DNA of 64,000 nucleotides from contig NZ_CP101751.1 in the NCBI RefSeq assembly GCF_024496085.1, positions 1,674,001 to 1,738,000 of the forward strand, given 5' to 3'. Positions within the stretch are counted from its first letter, which is position 1, and each line of letters starts with the position of its first letter. A program made the translations under genes and the position numbers. This DNA comes from Flavobacterium cerinum (GTDB lineage Bacteria > Bacteroidota > Bacteroidia > Flavobacteriales > Flavobacteriaceae). Below the pieces are notes generated by a model, which did not search any database, had not been told where the DNA came from, and saw only the letters and a program-made list of their open reading frames with translations. Shown one piece after another: positions 19,286 through 27,526 of the stretch.

Positions 19286-21271
19286 TTGAACTTGAAAAAT
19301 AGTGTGTTGCACGGTCTGTACTCTAACTTACAACAGGCCACATCAACTTTTAGGGAAGATTTTTCTTTGCAAAGTTTACGCTATTTGCCTAGATGGATTG
19401 TCTTGTTTATAGACATTACCGTCGTTATGATTGCTTCGGTGATCAGCTATTTCTTGTTGGATGGTTTAGGAATCCAGTTCCGACTTGCGTTGGATAAAGA
19501 TAAGTTCATCTACGTGGTTTCCGTGTACCTTTCGGTAACCGTATTCTTCTTTTGGCTGTTCCGTACTTATTCCGGAATTATCAGACATTCAACTTTTATC
19601 GATGGTATTCGTTTGTTCTTTGCACAATCGTCTACCTTTCTGGTTATGTTTTTTATCAATGTCTATTTCGAACAGGCTATAGGCGATAAATTATTCCTGA
19701 ATACCCGGTTGTTGCTTAATATCATTATCTCCTTTATGGGATTATTCCTGTATCGGATCGTAGTGAAACAAATTTTTGAGCATTATTTAACCGAGTCTAA
19801 AAAAATAAAACTGGAAAGAGCCGTGATTTACGGTACGGAGTCTAATGCAATTGCAGTAGCGAATGCTTTACGTACAGAAAGACCACAACGATTCAAGTTG
19901 TTAGGTTTTATTGATCATGATGAATCCAATACCACAAAAAGAATTCTCGATCTGCCTATTTATACAATTCGGAAGCGTGTACCGGTGATTTTAAGATCAT
20001 TGGGTGCTAATACGTTGATCCTGGCAACGAATGACATGGAGGAGGATAAAAAGATGGAATTGGTGGATGAATGTTTGGAATACGGATTTAAAGTATACAC
20101 AATTCCTGTTGTTGCCGACTGGTCTGATGCGAAAGATATCTCTAAAAAAGTAAAATCCATACAGATTGAAGATTTACTGGAACGGTTACCAATCAAACTG
20201 GACAATACGGCGATACAAAAGGAAATAAATGACAGAACCGTTGTAATTACCGGAGCTGCCGGTTCCATCGGTAGTGAAATTGTCAACCAGGTAATTGCCT
20301 TTTCTCCTAAAAGAGTCGTGTTAATCGATCAGGCTGAAACGCCGTTATACCATTTAACACTGGAATTAAGTAAAAAGAAAACGGATGTAATGATCCATTC
20401 TTTTGTAGCGGATATACGGAATAAAAAAGAAATAGAATCCATATTCGCTAAATACAATCCGGATATTGTGTTTCACGCTGCTGCTTACAAACATGTTCCG
20501 ATGATGGAAGATCACCCGATTCAGGCGGTCTTTACAAATGTAATGGGAACCCGAAATCTGGCCGATTTATCAGTTGCTTATAAAGTGGCAAAATTTGTAA
20601 TGATCTCGACCGATAAAGCGGTAAATCCAAGTAATGTGATGGGAGCCAGTAAGCGAATCGCAGAAAAATATGTGCAGACATTAAATTCGCATTTGCATAG
20701 CAACGGATTAAAACAAACGAAATTTATTACCACCCGATTTGGAAATGTTTTGGGATCAAACGGATCTGTAGTACCATTGTTCAAGCAACAGATTGCAAAT
20801 GGTGGACCGATAACGATTACACACCCGAAAATCATACGCTATTTCATGACAATCCCGGAAGCATGCCAGTTGGTATTGGAAGCCGGAGCAATGGGAAGTG
20901 GCGGTGAAATCTATATTTTCGATATGGGAAAACCGGTGAAAATTATAGATCTGGCCCGTAAAATGATTCGAATGGCCGGATTACAACCGGATAAGGATAT
21001 TAAAATCGAATTTGTCGGATTGCGCCCGGGTGAAAAATTATACGAAGAACTATTAAATGATTCGTCTAAAACATTGCCGACACATCATGAGAAAATTATG
21101 GTGGCCATAGAAGTTTTTGATACGTTTGAATCAATCTCTCAATCCGTAGATTTATTAATCAATATGACCGAAGAAGGGCAGGAATTGTCCAGTATTGTAA
21201 TGCAAATGAAAACCATTGTGCCGGAATTCAGAAGTATGAACTCTTCGTTTTCGACTTTGGATGTTAATTAA
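19286..21271 (+). CDS. pglF: Membrane UDP-GlcNAc 4,6-dehydratase (PglF/WbpM/CapD type)
   Basis: A 661-residue enzyme with four N-terminal membrane helices, a CoA-binding-like Rossmann domain (about residues 170-300) and a C-terminal SDR dehydratase domain. GAAGSIG is at 323-329 and the active-site region is STDKAVNPSNVMGASKR, with the Met/Asp/Lys pattern instead of YxxxK. It forms the 4-keto-6-deoxy sugar used by the aminotransferase just upstream. No ATG is in frame near the start (ATG 19270 stops quickly); TTG 19286 or GTG 19304 is the likely start. Confidence 0.9.
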   Translation: MNLKNSVLHGLYSNLQQATSTFREDFSLQSLRYLPRWIVLFIDITVVMIASVISYFLLDGLGIQFRLALDKDKFIYVVSVYLSVTVFFFWLFRTYSGIIRHSTFIDGIRLFFAQSSTFLVMFFINVYFEQAIGDKLFLNTRLLLNIIISFMGLFLYRIVVKQIFEHYLTESKKIKLERAVIYGTESNAIAVANALRTERPQRFKLLGFIDHDESNTTKRILDLPIYTIRKRVPVILRSLGANTLILATNDMEEDKKMELVDECLEYGFKVYTIPVVADWSDAKDISKKVKSIQIEDLLERLPIKLDNTAIQKEINDRTVVITGAAGSIGSEIVNQVIAFSPKRVVLIDQAETPLYHLTLELSKKKTDVMIHSFVADIRNKKEIESIFAKYNPDIVFHAAAYKHVPMMEDHPIQAVFTNVMGTRNLADLSVAYKVAKFVMISTDKAVNPSNVMGASKRIAEKYVQTLNSHLHSNGLKQTKFITTRFGNVLGSNGSVVPLFKQQIANGGPITITHPKIIRYFMTIPEACQLVLEAGAMGSGGEIYIFDMGKPVKIIDLARKMIRMAGLQPDKDIKIEFVGLRPGEKLYEELLNDSSKTLPTHHEKIMVAIEVFDTFESISQSVDLLINMTEEGQELSSIVMQMKTIVPEFRSMNSSFSTLDVN

Positions 21272-21298
21272 AAATCAAACGCGTATTTTTGCGCAAAA
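21256..21298 (+). promoter_or_regulatory. Promoter for wza-wzc with palindrome over the -7 element
   Basis: TTTG (21256-21259) and TATTTTTG (21284-21291) are spaced by 24 bases, slightly long for this promoter class. The perfect 12-bp dyad TTTTGCGCAAAA (21287-21298) covers the end of the -7 box and the expected transcription start. The wza ATG follows at 21309. Confidence 0.6.
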
Positions 21299-21308
21299 TT
21301 TATTATTT

Positions 21309-22088
21309 ATGGAAGGAATTTCTCGTTTTTTTTGTTTTATGGCTATAGGAGCTCTTTTATTTTTGTCCTCCTGCGCACAAAAAAAAGACATTGTTTATTA
21401 TCAAAATATTGACCAGTTTTCAAGAGAAGGATCTTCCATAACATTTGAACCTAAATTACAACCGGACGATTTGTTGATGATTATTGTATCGGCAGAAAAC
21501 CCGGAAGTTGCGGCACCTTTTAATCTCTATGCCGTTACAATACAAAACACTGCCGAAACTGCCGCAAGTCAACCGCGTCTTCAAACGTATCTGGTTGACT
21601 CAAACGGTGAAATTTCCTTTCCGGTTATCGGAAATATCAAATTGGGCGGATTAACCCGAAGTGAAGCCATGACTAAATTAAAAGGCCTGTTAGGGAATTA
21701 TATTAAAAACCCGACTGTCAATATGCGGATCCTGAATTATAAAGTAACCGTTCAGGGAGAAGTAGTCAGACCGGGAACTTATCCGATTCAGTCGGAAAGA
21801 ATCACCTTACCGGAAGCGTTGAGCCTGGCGGGCGATCTTACGGTTTACGGCAAACGAAATAATATTCTTGTGATTCGCGAAATGGAAGGAAAAGTAACGA
21901 CAACACGTATTGACCTGACGAATCCTGACTTTATTAATACGCAATTCTATTACCTGAAACAAAACGATGTGGTTTATGTGGAACCGAATAAAACCAAAGT
22001 CAACTCATCGGTAATCGGACCTAATATTACAGTAGCTATTTCAGCAATTTCTTTATTAATAACCATCGTTGCCCTAACGACAAGATAA
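21309..22088 (+). CDS. wza: Polysaccharide export outer-membrane lipoprotein (Wza family)
   Basis: Outer-membrane export channel for the Wzx/Wzy-made polysaccharide. The signal peptide ends in lipobox LSSC with the lipidated Cys22. The Poly_export domain (LQPDDLLMIIVSAENPEVAAPF) and SLBB-like repeats (VTVQGEVVRPGTYPI, then LPEALSLAGDLTVYG) follow, and a C-terminal hydrophobic helix ends at ITIVALTTR. At 259 residues it is the short Bacteroidota form. ATG 21309 is chosen because it places the signal peptide correctly; the in-frame start at 21261 would overlap the pglF end. Wzc follows after 6 bases. Confidence 0.93.
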   Translation: MEGISRFFCFMAIGALLFLSSCAQKKDIVYYQNIDQFSREGSSITFEPKLQPDDLLMIIVSAENPEVAAPFNLYAVTIQNTAETAASQPRLQTYLVDSNGEISFPVIGNIKLGGLTRSEAMTKLKGLLGNYIKNPTVNMRILNYKVTVQGEVVRPGTYPIQSERITLPEALSLAGDLTVYGKRNNILVIREMEGKVTTTRIDLTNPDFINTQFYYLKQNDVVYVEPNKTKVNSSVIGPNITVAISAISLLITIVALTTR

Positions 22089-22094
22089 TTATAG

Positions 22095-24461
22095 ATGAAT
22101 CAGGAATTTAATACTATCGACGAACAGAATGACAGCAGCTTTTCCATCAGGGAACAAATTGATAAATACCTGATTTACTGGCACTGGTTTGCTGTTGGCG
22201 CAGTAGTGGCACTCGTAGTTGCTTTTCTTTACTTACGTTATTATACCACGCCCAATTACAAAGCAGTAGCGACTATTTTAGTTAAAGATGATAAAAAAGG
22301 AGGTATTGCTTCTGAATTGGCTGCCTTTTCCGATATCGGTATGCTAACCGGTGTAAAAAGTAATGTCGATAATGAAGTAGAGGTTTTGAAGTCCCGAACA
22401 CTGGTTGAAAATGTAGTGAAACGACTTGACCTGAATATTTATTATATCGCTGAAGGAAGAGTTAAATCGACATTCCTGTATAAAAAAGCACCGATTGAAG
22501 TGGTGTTTCTGAATAAAAAAGATGACTTCTATAAAAAAGAATTCAACTTTATAATAGAAAATCATTCCGATAATAAATTTACGATTTCGAATGAAGATAA
22601 AAAATTGGGGGAATATGCTTTTGGAACTACAATAAAATCAGAAGCAGGTGATTTTATCGTTAAGAAGAATGATGCTTATTCGGAACTCAATCATGATAAA
22701 ACAGTTAAGTCTTCACTTACAAGAGTGAAAATAGTACCGTTGACAAAAGTGACGGAAAGCCTTAAAGCGCGTTTAATGGTTAGTCCGTTGAGTAAAAATA
22801 CCAGCGTGATCGAATTGTCGTTAACCGATCCTGTAAAAGAAAAATCAGAAGATTTTTTAGATGCTTTGGTTAGAATGTATAATGAAGATGCTATAGCAGA
22901 TAAAAATTTTATCTCCGAAAATACATCCCGTTTTATCTCGCAACGTTTAGAATTGATTACGCAGGAACTGGACGGTGTTGAGAAAAATGTAGAAGGTTAT
23001 AAAAAAGAAAATAAAATCACTGATATTGCTTCTGAAGCCGGATTGTTTCTTGAAAATGCCAGCCAGTATGAAAAGAATGTTATAGAAACCGAAACCCAGA
23101 TGAAAGTGGTGGCTTCTATGAAAGATTTCCTGAAAAACAGTAAAAAAGGAGACCTGCTACCGAGTAATCTTACTACTGACGCTACGGCTTCATCATCCAT
23201 CGATGATTATAATAAACTGGTACTGGAAAGAAACCGTATATTAAAAAGTTCGACACCGAATAACCCGGTGATTATTGCACTGGATGAAAAAATTGCTGCG
23301 CTGAAAATAAGTGTTGATGAAAGTCTTGCCCGAATGCAATCGGCTTTAACAATTAAAAAACGGGATTTAGATCGTCAGGAAGGATTGTTGGGAGGACGTA
23401 TCTCCCGTATTCCTACTCAGGAAAGAGAGTTTAGAGTATTACAAAGACAACAGCAAATAAAAGAGTCCCTATACTTATACTTATTACAAAAAAGAGAAGA
23501 AACCGCAATTTCTTTAGCGGTAACAGCTCCGAATGCAAAAGTTATTGATGCGGCCAAAGCTTCGGATATACCGGTTTCACCTAAAAAAAATATGATTTAT
23601 TTAGGAGCATTACTGATCGGTTTGCTAATTCCTTTCGGTATTGTTTATTTGATGGATTTGTTAGACACGAAAGTGAAAACACGTCAGGATATAGAAGCGA
23701 AAATCAAAGCACCGTTTTTGGGCGATATACCACAGTCGCTTTCGGCTAATGAATTAATAACAACGACAAGTAGAAGTAGTGCTGCCGAAGCATTACGAAT
23801 CGCCAAAACGAATCTGGAATTTATGTTGAATCATGTTCCGGAAGGACAAGCTAAAACAATTTTCCTGACATCAACATTCCCGAAAGAAGGGAAGACGTTC
23901 ATTACGGCGAATATTGCGGCTACAATTGCATTGTCCGGAAAAAAAGTATTACTGATCGGTATGGATATCCGTAACCCGAGACTAGATGATTATATCACGA
24001 TTCCGGCTAAAGGATTGACCAATTATCTATCGTCTAAAGAAGATAATATTAATGACTATATTATTAAACATAGCGGTTTTGAAGAGTTTTATGTATTGCC
24101 TTCCGGGGTGATTCCTCCGAATCCTGCAGAATTACTGATGAGTAAAAAGGTAAATGCACTTTTTGATCAGTTAAAAAAAGAATACGATTATATTGTCGTG
24201 GATACCGCTCCGGTAAGTTTAGTAACCGATACATTGTTAATCGCACATCTGGCAGATGTATTTATTTATGTAATTCGTGCCAATTATCTTGATAAGCGTA
24301 TGCTGAGTGTACCGCAAACAATCTATAGAGAGAAAAAACTACCAAACATGTGTTTCTTGTTAAATGACACAGATACCACTAAAGGTTACGGTTATGGATA
24401 CGGTTACGGTGCCGATATCGAAGAAGAAAAACCATGGTGGAAAAAACCATTTAGCAGATAA
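22095..24461 (+). CDS. wzc: Chain-length regulator and tyrosine autokinase (Wzc)
   Basis: A 788-residue bacterial tyrosine kinase. A Wzz domain lies between a membrane helix at about residues 30-52 and a second at about 500-520, with a long coiled-coil periplasmic part (residues 260-460). The cytoplasmic BY-kinase domain has Walker A FPKEGKT with Lys600, Walker A' LLIGMDIRNPRL, and a VVDTAPVS Walker B. The tail has alternating Gly-Tyr (GYGYGYGYG) for autophosphorylation. It controls chain length together with Wza. Its likely phosphatase is the convergent gene at 24519. Confidence 0.95.
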   Translation: MNQEFNTIDEQNDSSFSIREQIDKYLIYWHWFAVGAVVALVVAFLYLRYYTTPNYKAVATILVKDDKKGGIASELAAFSDIGMLTGVKSNVDNEVEVLKSRTLVENVVKRLDLNIYYIAEGRVKSTFLYKKAPIEVVFLNKKDDFYKKEFNFIIENHSDNKFTISNEDKKLGEYAFGTTIKSEAGDFIVKKNDAYSELNHDKTVKSSLTRVKIVPLTKVTESLKARLMVSPLSKNTSVIELSLTDPVKEKSEDFLDALVRMYNEDAIADKNFISENTSRFISQRLELITQELDGVEKNVEGYKKENKITDIASEAGLFLENASQYEKNVIETETQMKVVASMKDFLKNSKKGDLLPSNLTTDATASSSIDDYNKLVLERNRILKSSTPNNPVIIALDEKIAALKISVDESLARMQSALTIKKRDLDRQEGLLGGRISRIPTQEREFRVLQRQQQIKESLYLYLLQKREETAISLAVTAPNAKVIDAAKASDIPVSPKKNMIYLGALLIGLLIPFGIVYLMDLLDTKVKTRQDIEAKIKAPFLGDIPQSLSANELITTTSRSSAAEALRIAKTNLEFMLNHVPEGQAKTIFLTSTFPKEGKTFITANIAATIALSGKKVLLIGMDIRNPRLDDYITIPAKGLTNYLSSKEDNINDYIIKHSGFEEFYVLPSGVIPPNPAELLMSKKVNALFDQLKKEYDYIVVDTAPVSLVTDTLLIAHLADVFIYVIRANYLDKRMLSVPQTIYREKKLPNMCFLLNDTDTTKGYGYGYGYGADIEEEKPWWKKPFSR

Positions 24462-24476
24462 TAAAATACAATCATA

Positions 24477-24513
24477 AAAAAAGCCCTTTCATATTATATA
24501 AAAGGGCTTTTTT
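24477..24513. terminator. Bidirectional terminator between wzc and the CpsB-type gene
   Basis: AAAAAAGCCCTTT (24477-24489) and AAAGGGCTTTTTT (24501-24513) form a 13-bp stem with A-rich and T-rich flanks, so it can terminate both the rightward wzc transcript and the leftward phosphatase transcript. Confidence 0.9.
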
Positions 24514-24518
24514 AGTTT

Positions 24519-25250
24519 TTATTGGAAAAAGACGTTTCGTTTCATCGCAGCAACAAGAGGTTGCTCGTCGACTTTTATCTTTTTAGAAAAAGAGGCAATG
24601 TGATTTTTATGATGAATATCCGAACCGGTAAAATCAATCATATCATTTTTAAATAATTTTTCAACGGCTTTAGTAACATGTTCACCATAGTATCCAACTG
24701 TTGATAGCAGGTTAGCCTGGAACAAACAACCGGCTTTTTTTAGTTTGTTATAAGCCTCAAAATTATTATGGTAAAAATTATAACGTTCGGGATGAGCCAA
24801 TACAGGTTGATAACCGGTCACTTGTAGTTCGAATAAAATATCGAATAACTGAATCGGCGGATTGATATAGGACATTTCTACTAGAACGTAGTTGTCTTTT
24901 AAAGTAAGCAACTTTTCGTTTTGAAACAATTTAACAAAGGTATCATCCAGCATGTATTCCGAAGCTGCTTTAAGATTCAGAGAGGTTGAATGCTCGGGTA
25001 AAAGCTGTCGGACTTCATCTAATTTATTTTCAATCCCTTTACGGGTATTCTCCCAAACGGAACTACAGGTATGTGGCGTGGTGATCATTTGGGAAAAACC
25101 TAATTTCTGACACGATTCCAATAAGTAAGAAGTATCTTCAACGGTTTGAGCTCCGTCATCAATTCCGAAAAGTAAATGGGAATGAATATCGATATATCCC
25201 TGAGGTATAATTTCCTCTAAATGAGGTTTGGATTTGAAAAATGATAACAT
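24519..25250 (-). CDS. PHP-type tyrosine-protein phosphatase (CpsB/YwqE family)
   Basis: Manganese-dependent phosphatase expected to dephosphorylate the Wzc tyrosine tail. The 243-residue PHP-fold protein has metal ligands in DIHSHLLFGIDDG (His23, His25), TPHTCSSVW, EYMLDD, LAHPERYNFY and GSDIHHKNH. It lies opposite wzc, separated by a shared terminator, so kinase and phosphatase are regulated separately. A -7 element at 25255-25262 is so close to the start codon that the transcript may be nearly leaderless. Confidence 0.9.
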   Translation of the reverse strand: MLSFFKSKPHLEEIIPQGYIDIHSHLLFGIDDGAQTVEDTSYLLESCQKLGFSQMITTPHTCSSVWENTRKGIENKLDEVRQLLPEHSTSLNLKAASEYMLDDTFVKLFQNEKLLTLKDNYVLVEMSYINPPIQLFDILFELQVTGYQPVLAHPERYNFYHNNFEAYNKLKKAGCLFQANLLSTVGYYGEHVTKAVEKLFKNDMIDFTGSDIHHKNHIASFSKKIKVDEQPLVAAMKRNVFFQ

Positions 25251-25254
25251 AATG

Positions 25255-25262
25255 CAAATATA
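25255..25262 (-). promoter_or_regulatory. Putative -7 element for the CpsB-type gene
   Basis: On the reverse strand this reads TATATTTG, a full match to TAnnTTTG. It ends five bases before the ATG at 25250, so transcription would start at or next to the start codon. No good -33 box is seen. Confidence 0.4.
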
Positions 25263-25355
25263 ACCATTTCATGATGGATTTTGAATGTAAATACAACGAT
25301 AAAAAATAGGTATGTGGTAAAGAAAAGGTAATTTGAAGGACTTTATTTGCCTAAA

Positions 25356-25394
25356 TTTGATTCCGTTTAAAATAATAGAATAAGTTTGCAAACT
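25356..25394 (+). promoter_or_regulatory. Strong promoter for the wzt operon
   Basis: TTTG (25356-25359), 21 bases, then TAAGTTTG (25381-25388): a full Bacteroidota promoter. The perfect 12-bp dyad AGTTTGCAAACT (25383-25394) overlaps the -7 box and the expected start point. Confidence 0.75.
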
Positions 25395-25423
25395 ATTAAC
25401 ATTATAACTAGTAATAATAACCA

Positions 25424-26707
25424 TTGAAAGATATAATTCTAAAAGCCGAACATATTTCCAAACAATATCGATTGGGAACGGTTGGAACCGGAACTTTAAG
25501 TCATGACCTGAACAGATGGTGGCACAGAATACTGGGTAAAGAAGATCCCTATCTTAAAATTGGAGATATTAACGATCGATCCCAGAAAGGGAGTAGTGAT
25601 TATGTATGGGCATTACACGATATCAATTTTGAAGTAGAAAAAGGAGAAGTACTGGGAATCATCGGGAAAAACGGTGCCGGAAAGTCAACACTGCTGAAAA
25701 TTCTGTCCCGGGTAACGGCGCCAACTACCGGAGTTATTAAAACCAGAGGTCGTATTGCCTCCTTACTTGAAGTAGGAACCGGTTTTCATCCGGAAATGAC
25801 CGGTAGGGAAAATATTTACCTGAATGGCTCAATATTGGGAATGACACGGGAGGAAATTACGTCCAAAATAGATGAAATTATAGCATTTAGCGGTTGTGAG
25901 CGTTATATTGATACGCCGGTAAAAAGATACAGTAGCGGAATGACGGTACGATTGGCCTTTGCTGTTGCTGCCCACCTGGAACCGGAAATTCTGGTAGTCG
26001 ATGAAGTATTGGCTGTAGGTGATGCGGAGTTTCAGAAAAAGGCCATCGGTAAAATGCAGGATATCGCCAAAGGGAAAGGACGAACAGTACTGTTTGTAAG
26101 TCATAATATGGCAGCTGTAAAAAGTCTTTGTACTAAAGGGATTGTGATGGAACATGGCCGCGTAGTTTTTCAGGGTAGTGTAGACGATTGTATCGAAGAA
26201 TATCTGAGAGAATCGCAACAAAGTGCCGCCAGACAATGGGAAAGTAACCATCCCGGATCAGAGAATTTCCGATTGTTAGGAGCTGAAGTTTTAAATCAGA
26301 ACAAGGAAATCGCATTAAATCATATGATCTCAAATTCGGTAATGATCCGGTTTACCTATGAAGTATTGAAAGACGATTTACTGTTTACGCACGGTTTTAA
26401 TTTGTTTAACAATCAGAATGTACACATACTCAGTTCACACGATAAGGATTCCGATACGTTGAATCAGCCACTGAAAAAAGGGATACATAGCAAAACCATA
26501 ATAATACCGGGTAACCTTTTGTCAGAAGGAGGTTATACCTGTAGTTTTGCTATTATGCGATACAGCCCGTTTCATGTTGAATTCCACGAAATGGAAGCTG
26601 TAGGTTTTAATATTATTGATGAAATGGGAGAAAATACCGCCAGAGGAAATTACTCAGGGCGATTCCCGGGCTTGGTACGTCCGTTATTAAATTGGGAAAA
26701 AATATGA
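25424..26707 (+). CDS. wzt: ABC transporter ATPase for O-polysaccharide export (Wzt)
   Basis: A 427-residue ATPase. Walker A GKNGAGKS is at residues 81-88, the signature reads YSSGMTVRLAFAVAAHL, Walker B is ILVVDEVLAVGD, and the H-loop is FVSHN. Residues about 260-427 form a C-terminal beta-sandwich like the Wzt carbohydrate-binding domain, which in E. coli O9a recognises the capped chain end. The start is TTG; no ATG is available upstream and the family begins at KDIILKAEHISKQYRLG. No permease gene is adjacent; the only Wzm-type gene seen is at 1-774. Confidence 0.93.
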   Translation: MKDIILKAEHISKQYRLGTVGTGTLSHDLNRWWHRILGKEDPYLKIGDINDRSQKGSSDYVWALHDINFEVEKGEVLGIIGKNGAGKSTLLKILSRVTAPTTGVIKTRGRIASLLEVGTGFHPEMTGRENIYLNGSILGMTREEITSKIDEIIAFSGCERYIDTPVKRYSSGMTVRLAFAVAAHLEPEILVVDEVLAVGDAEFQKKAIGKMQDIAKGKGRTVLFVSHNMAAVKSLCTKGIVMEHGRVVFQGSVDDCIEEYLRESQQSAARQWESNHPGSENFRLLGAEVLNQNKEIALNHMISNSVMIRFTYEVLKDDLLFTHGFNLFNNQNVHILSSHDKDSDTLNQPLKKGIHSKTIIIPGNLLSEGGYTCSFAIMRYSPFHVEFHEMEAVGFNIIDEMGENTARGNYSGRFPGLVRPLLNWEKI

Positions 26708-27525
26708 AAAAAAAATGGACAGGTGAACGCCTGGAAACATTTATATATAGTAGAGATACAGTTGATCATCTACATCGTTATGCCGTTGCGCAACCTTATG
26801 TAAAAGGAAAAACAGTTCTTGATATCGCCAGTGGAGAAGGATATGGAACTCATCTTTTAAGCGAAACAGCGGCCTTTGTTTATGGCGTCGATATAGATGA
26901 AAGTGCTGTGGAAGCAGCAAAACAAAAATACAAGAAAGAGAATGTTCGTTTCCAACAAGGAAGTACAAGTGCTATCCCATTGGATGATCATAGTATAGAT
27001 ATAGTGATCAGTTTTGAAACGATTGAACATCATGATCAACACGAAATGATGCTTTCCGAAATTAAACGGGTTTTACGTCCGGACGGAATATTGATCATAT
27101 CAACTCCTGATAAATTATATTATTCGGACAAACGAAATTTTAACAATCCGTTCCACGTAAAAGAACTGTATCAGCATGAGTTTACGTCATTGTTGTCGAA
27201 CTATTTTGGTAACCAACAATTACTGACGCAACACCATAGTAATGGAAATTCTTTGATAGCAGATGTAAAAAGTCAGAATGTGCCGAAATTTTTAACCGGA
27301 AATTACAATGCGTTACAACAAATCGATGTGCCGGGATTGTACCTGATTGCAATTGTTTCGGATAAATTATTTGATCATACAGATATTTCGATATTTGACG
27401 GCGGGAGCATTATTGAAAAGGAATACCAACAAAAAATAGCAGAAATTTATAATTCGAATTCCTACCGTTTCGGACATTTTTTACTTCTTCCGGTAAAGTG
27501 GGTAAAAAAAATCTTTAAACGATAA
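26704..27525 (+). CDS. Class I SAM-dependent methyltransferase
   Basis: A 273-residue methyltransferase with SAM motif I LDIASGEGYGTHLL near residue 40, the acidic VYGVDIDES strand end, VISFETIEHH and the FETIEHHD to VLRPDGILIISTP segment of Methyltransf_11. It overlaps wzt by ATGA, so translation is coupled. Methyltransferases beside Wzt with a sugar-binding domain often cap the non-reducing end of the chain; that role is inferred here. ATG 26704 is preferred over in-frame TTG 26692. Confidence 0.87.
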   Translation: MKKKWTGERLETFIYSRDTVDHLHRYAVAQPYVKGKTVLDIASGEGYGTHLLSETAAFVYGVDIDESAVEAAKQKYKKENVRFQQGSTSAIPLDDHSIDIVISFETIEHHDQHEMMLSEIKRVLRPDGILIISTPDKLYYSDKRNFNNPFHVKELYQHEFTSLLSNYFGNQQLLTQHHSNGNSLIADVKSQNVPKFLTGNYNALQQIDVPGLYLIAIVSDKLFDHTDISIFDGGSIIEKEYQQKIAEIYNSNSYRFGHFLLLPVKWVKKIFKR

Positions 27526-27526
27526 A

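Noticed and set aside
24384..24411. Gly-Tyr coding repeat as a simple-sequence slip site
   Set aside because: The repeat is the normal tyrosine cluster of Wzc, uses mixed codons and is in multiples of three.
25829..26251. 140-codon open frame on the minus strand
   Set aside because: Antisense to the wzt ATPase core; no family pattern, no promoter.
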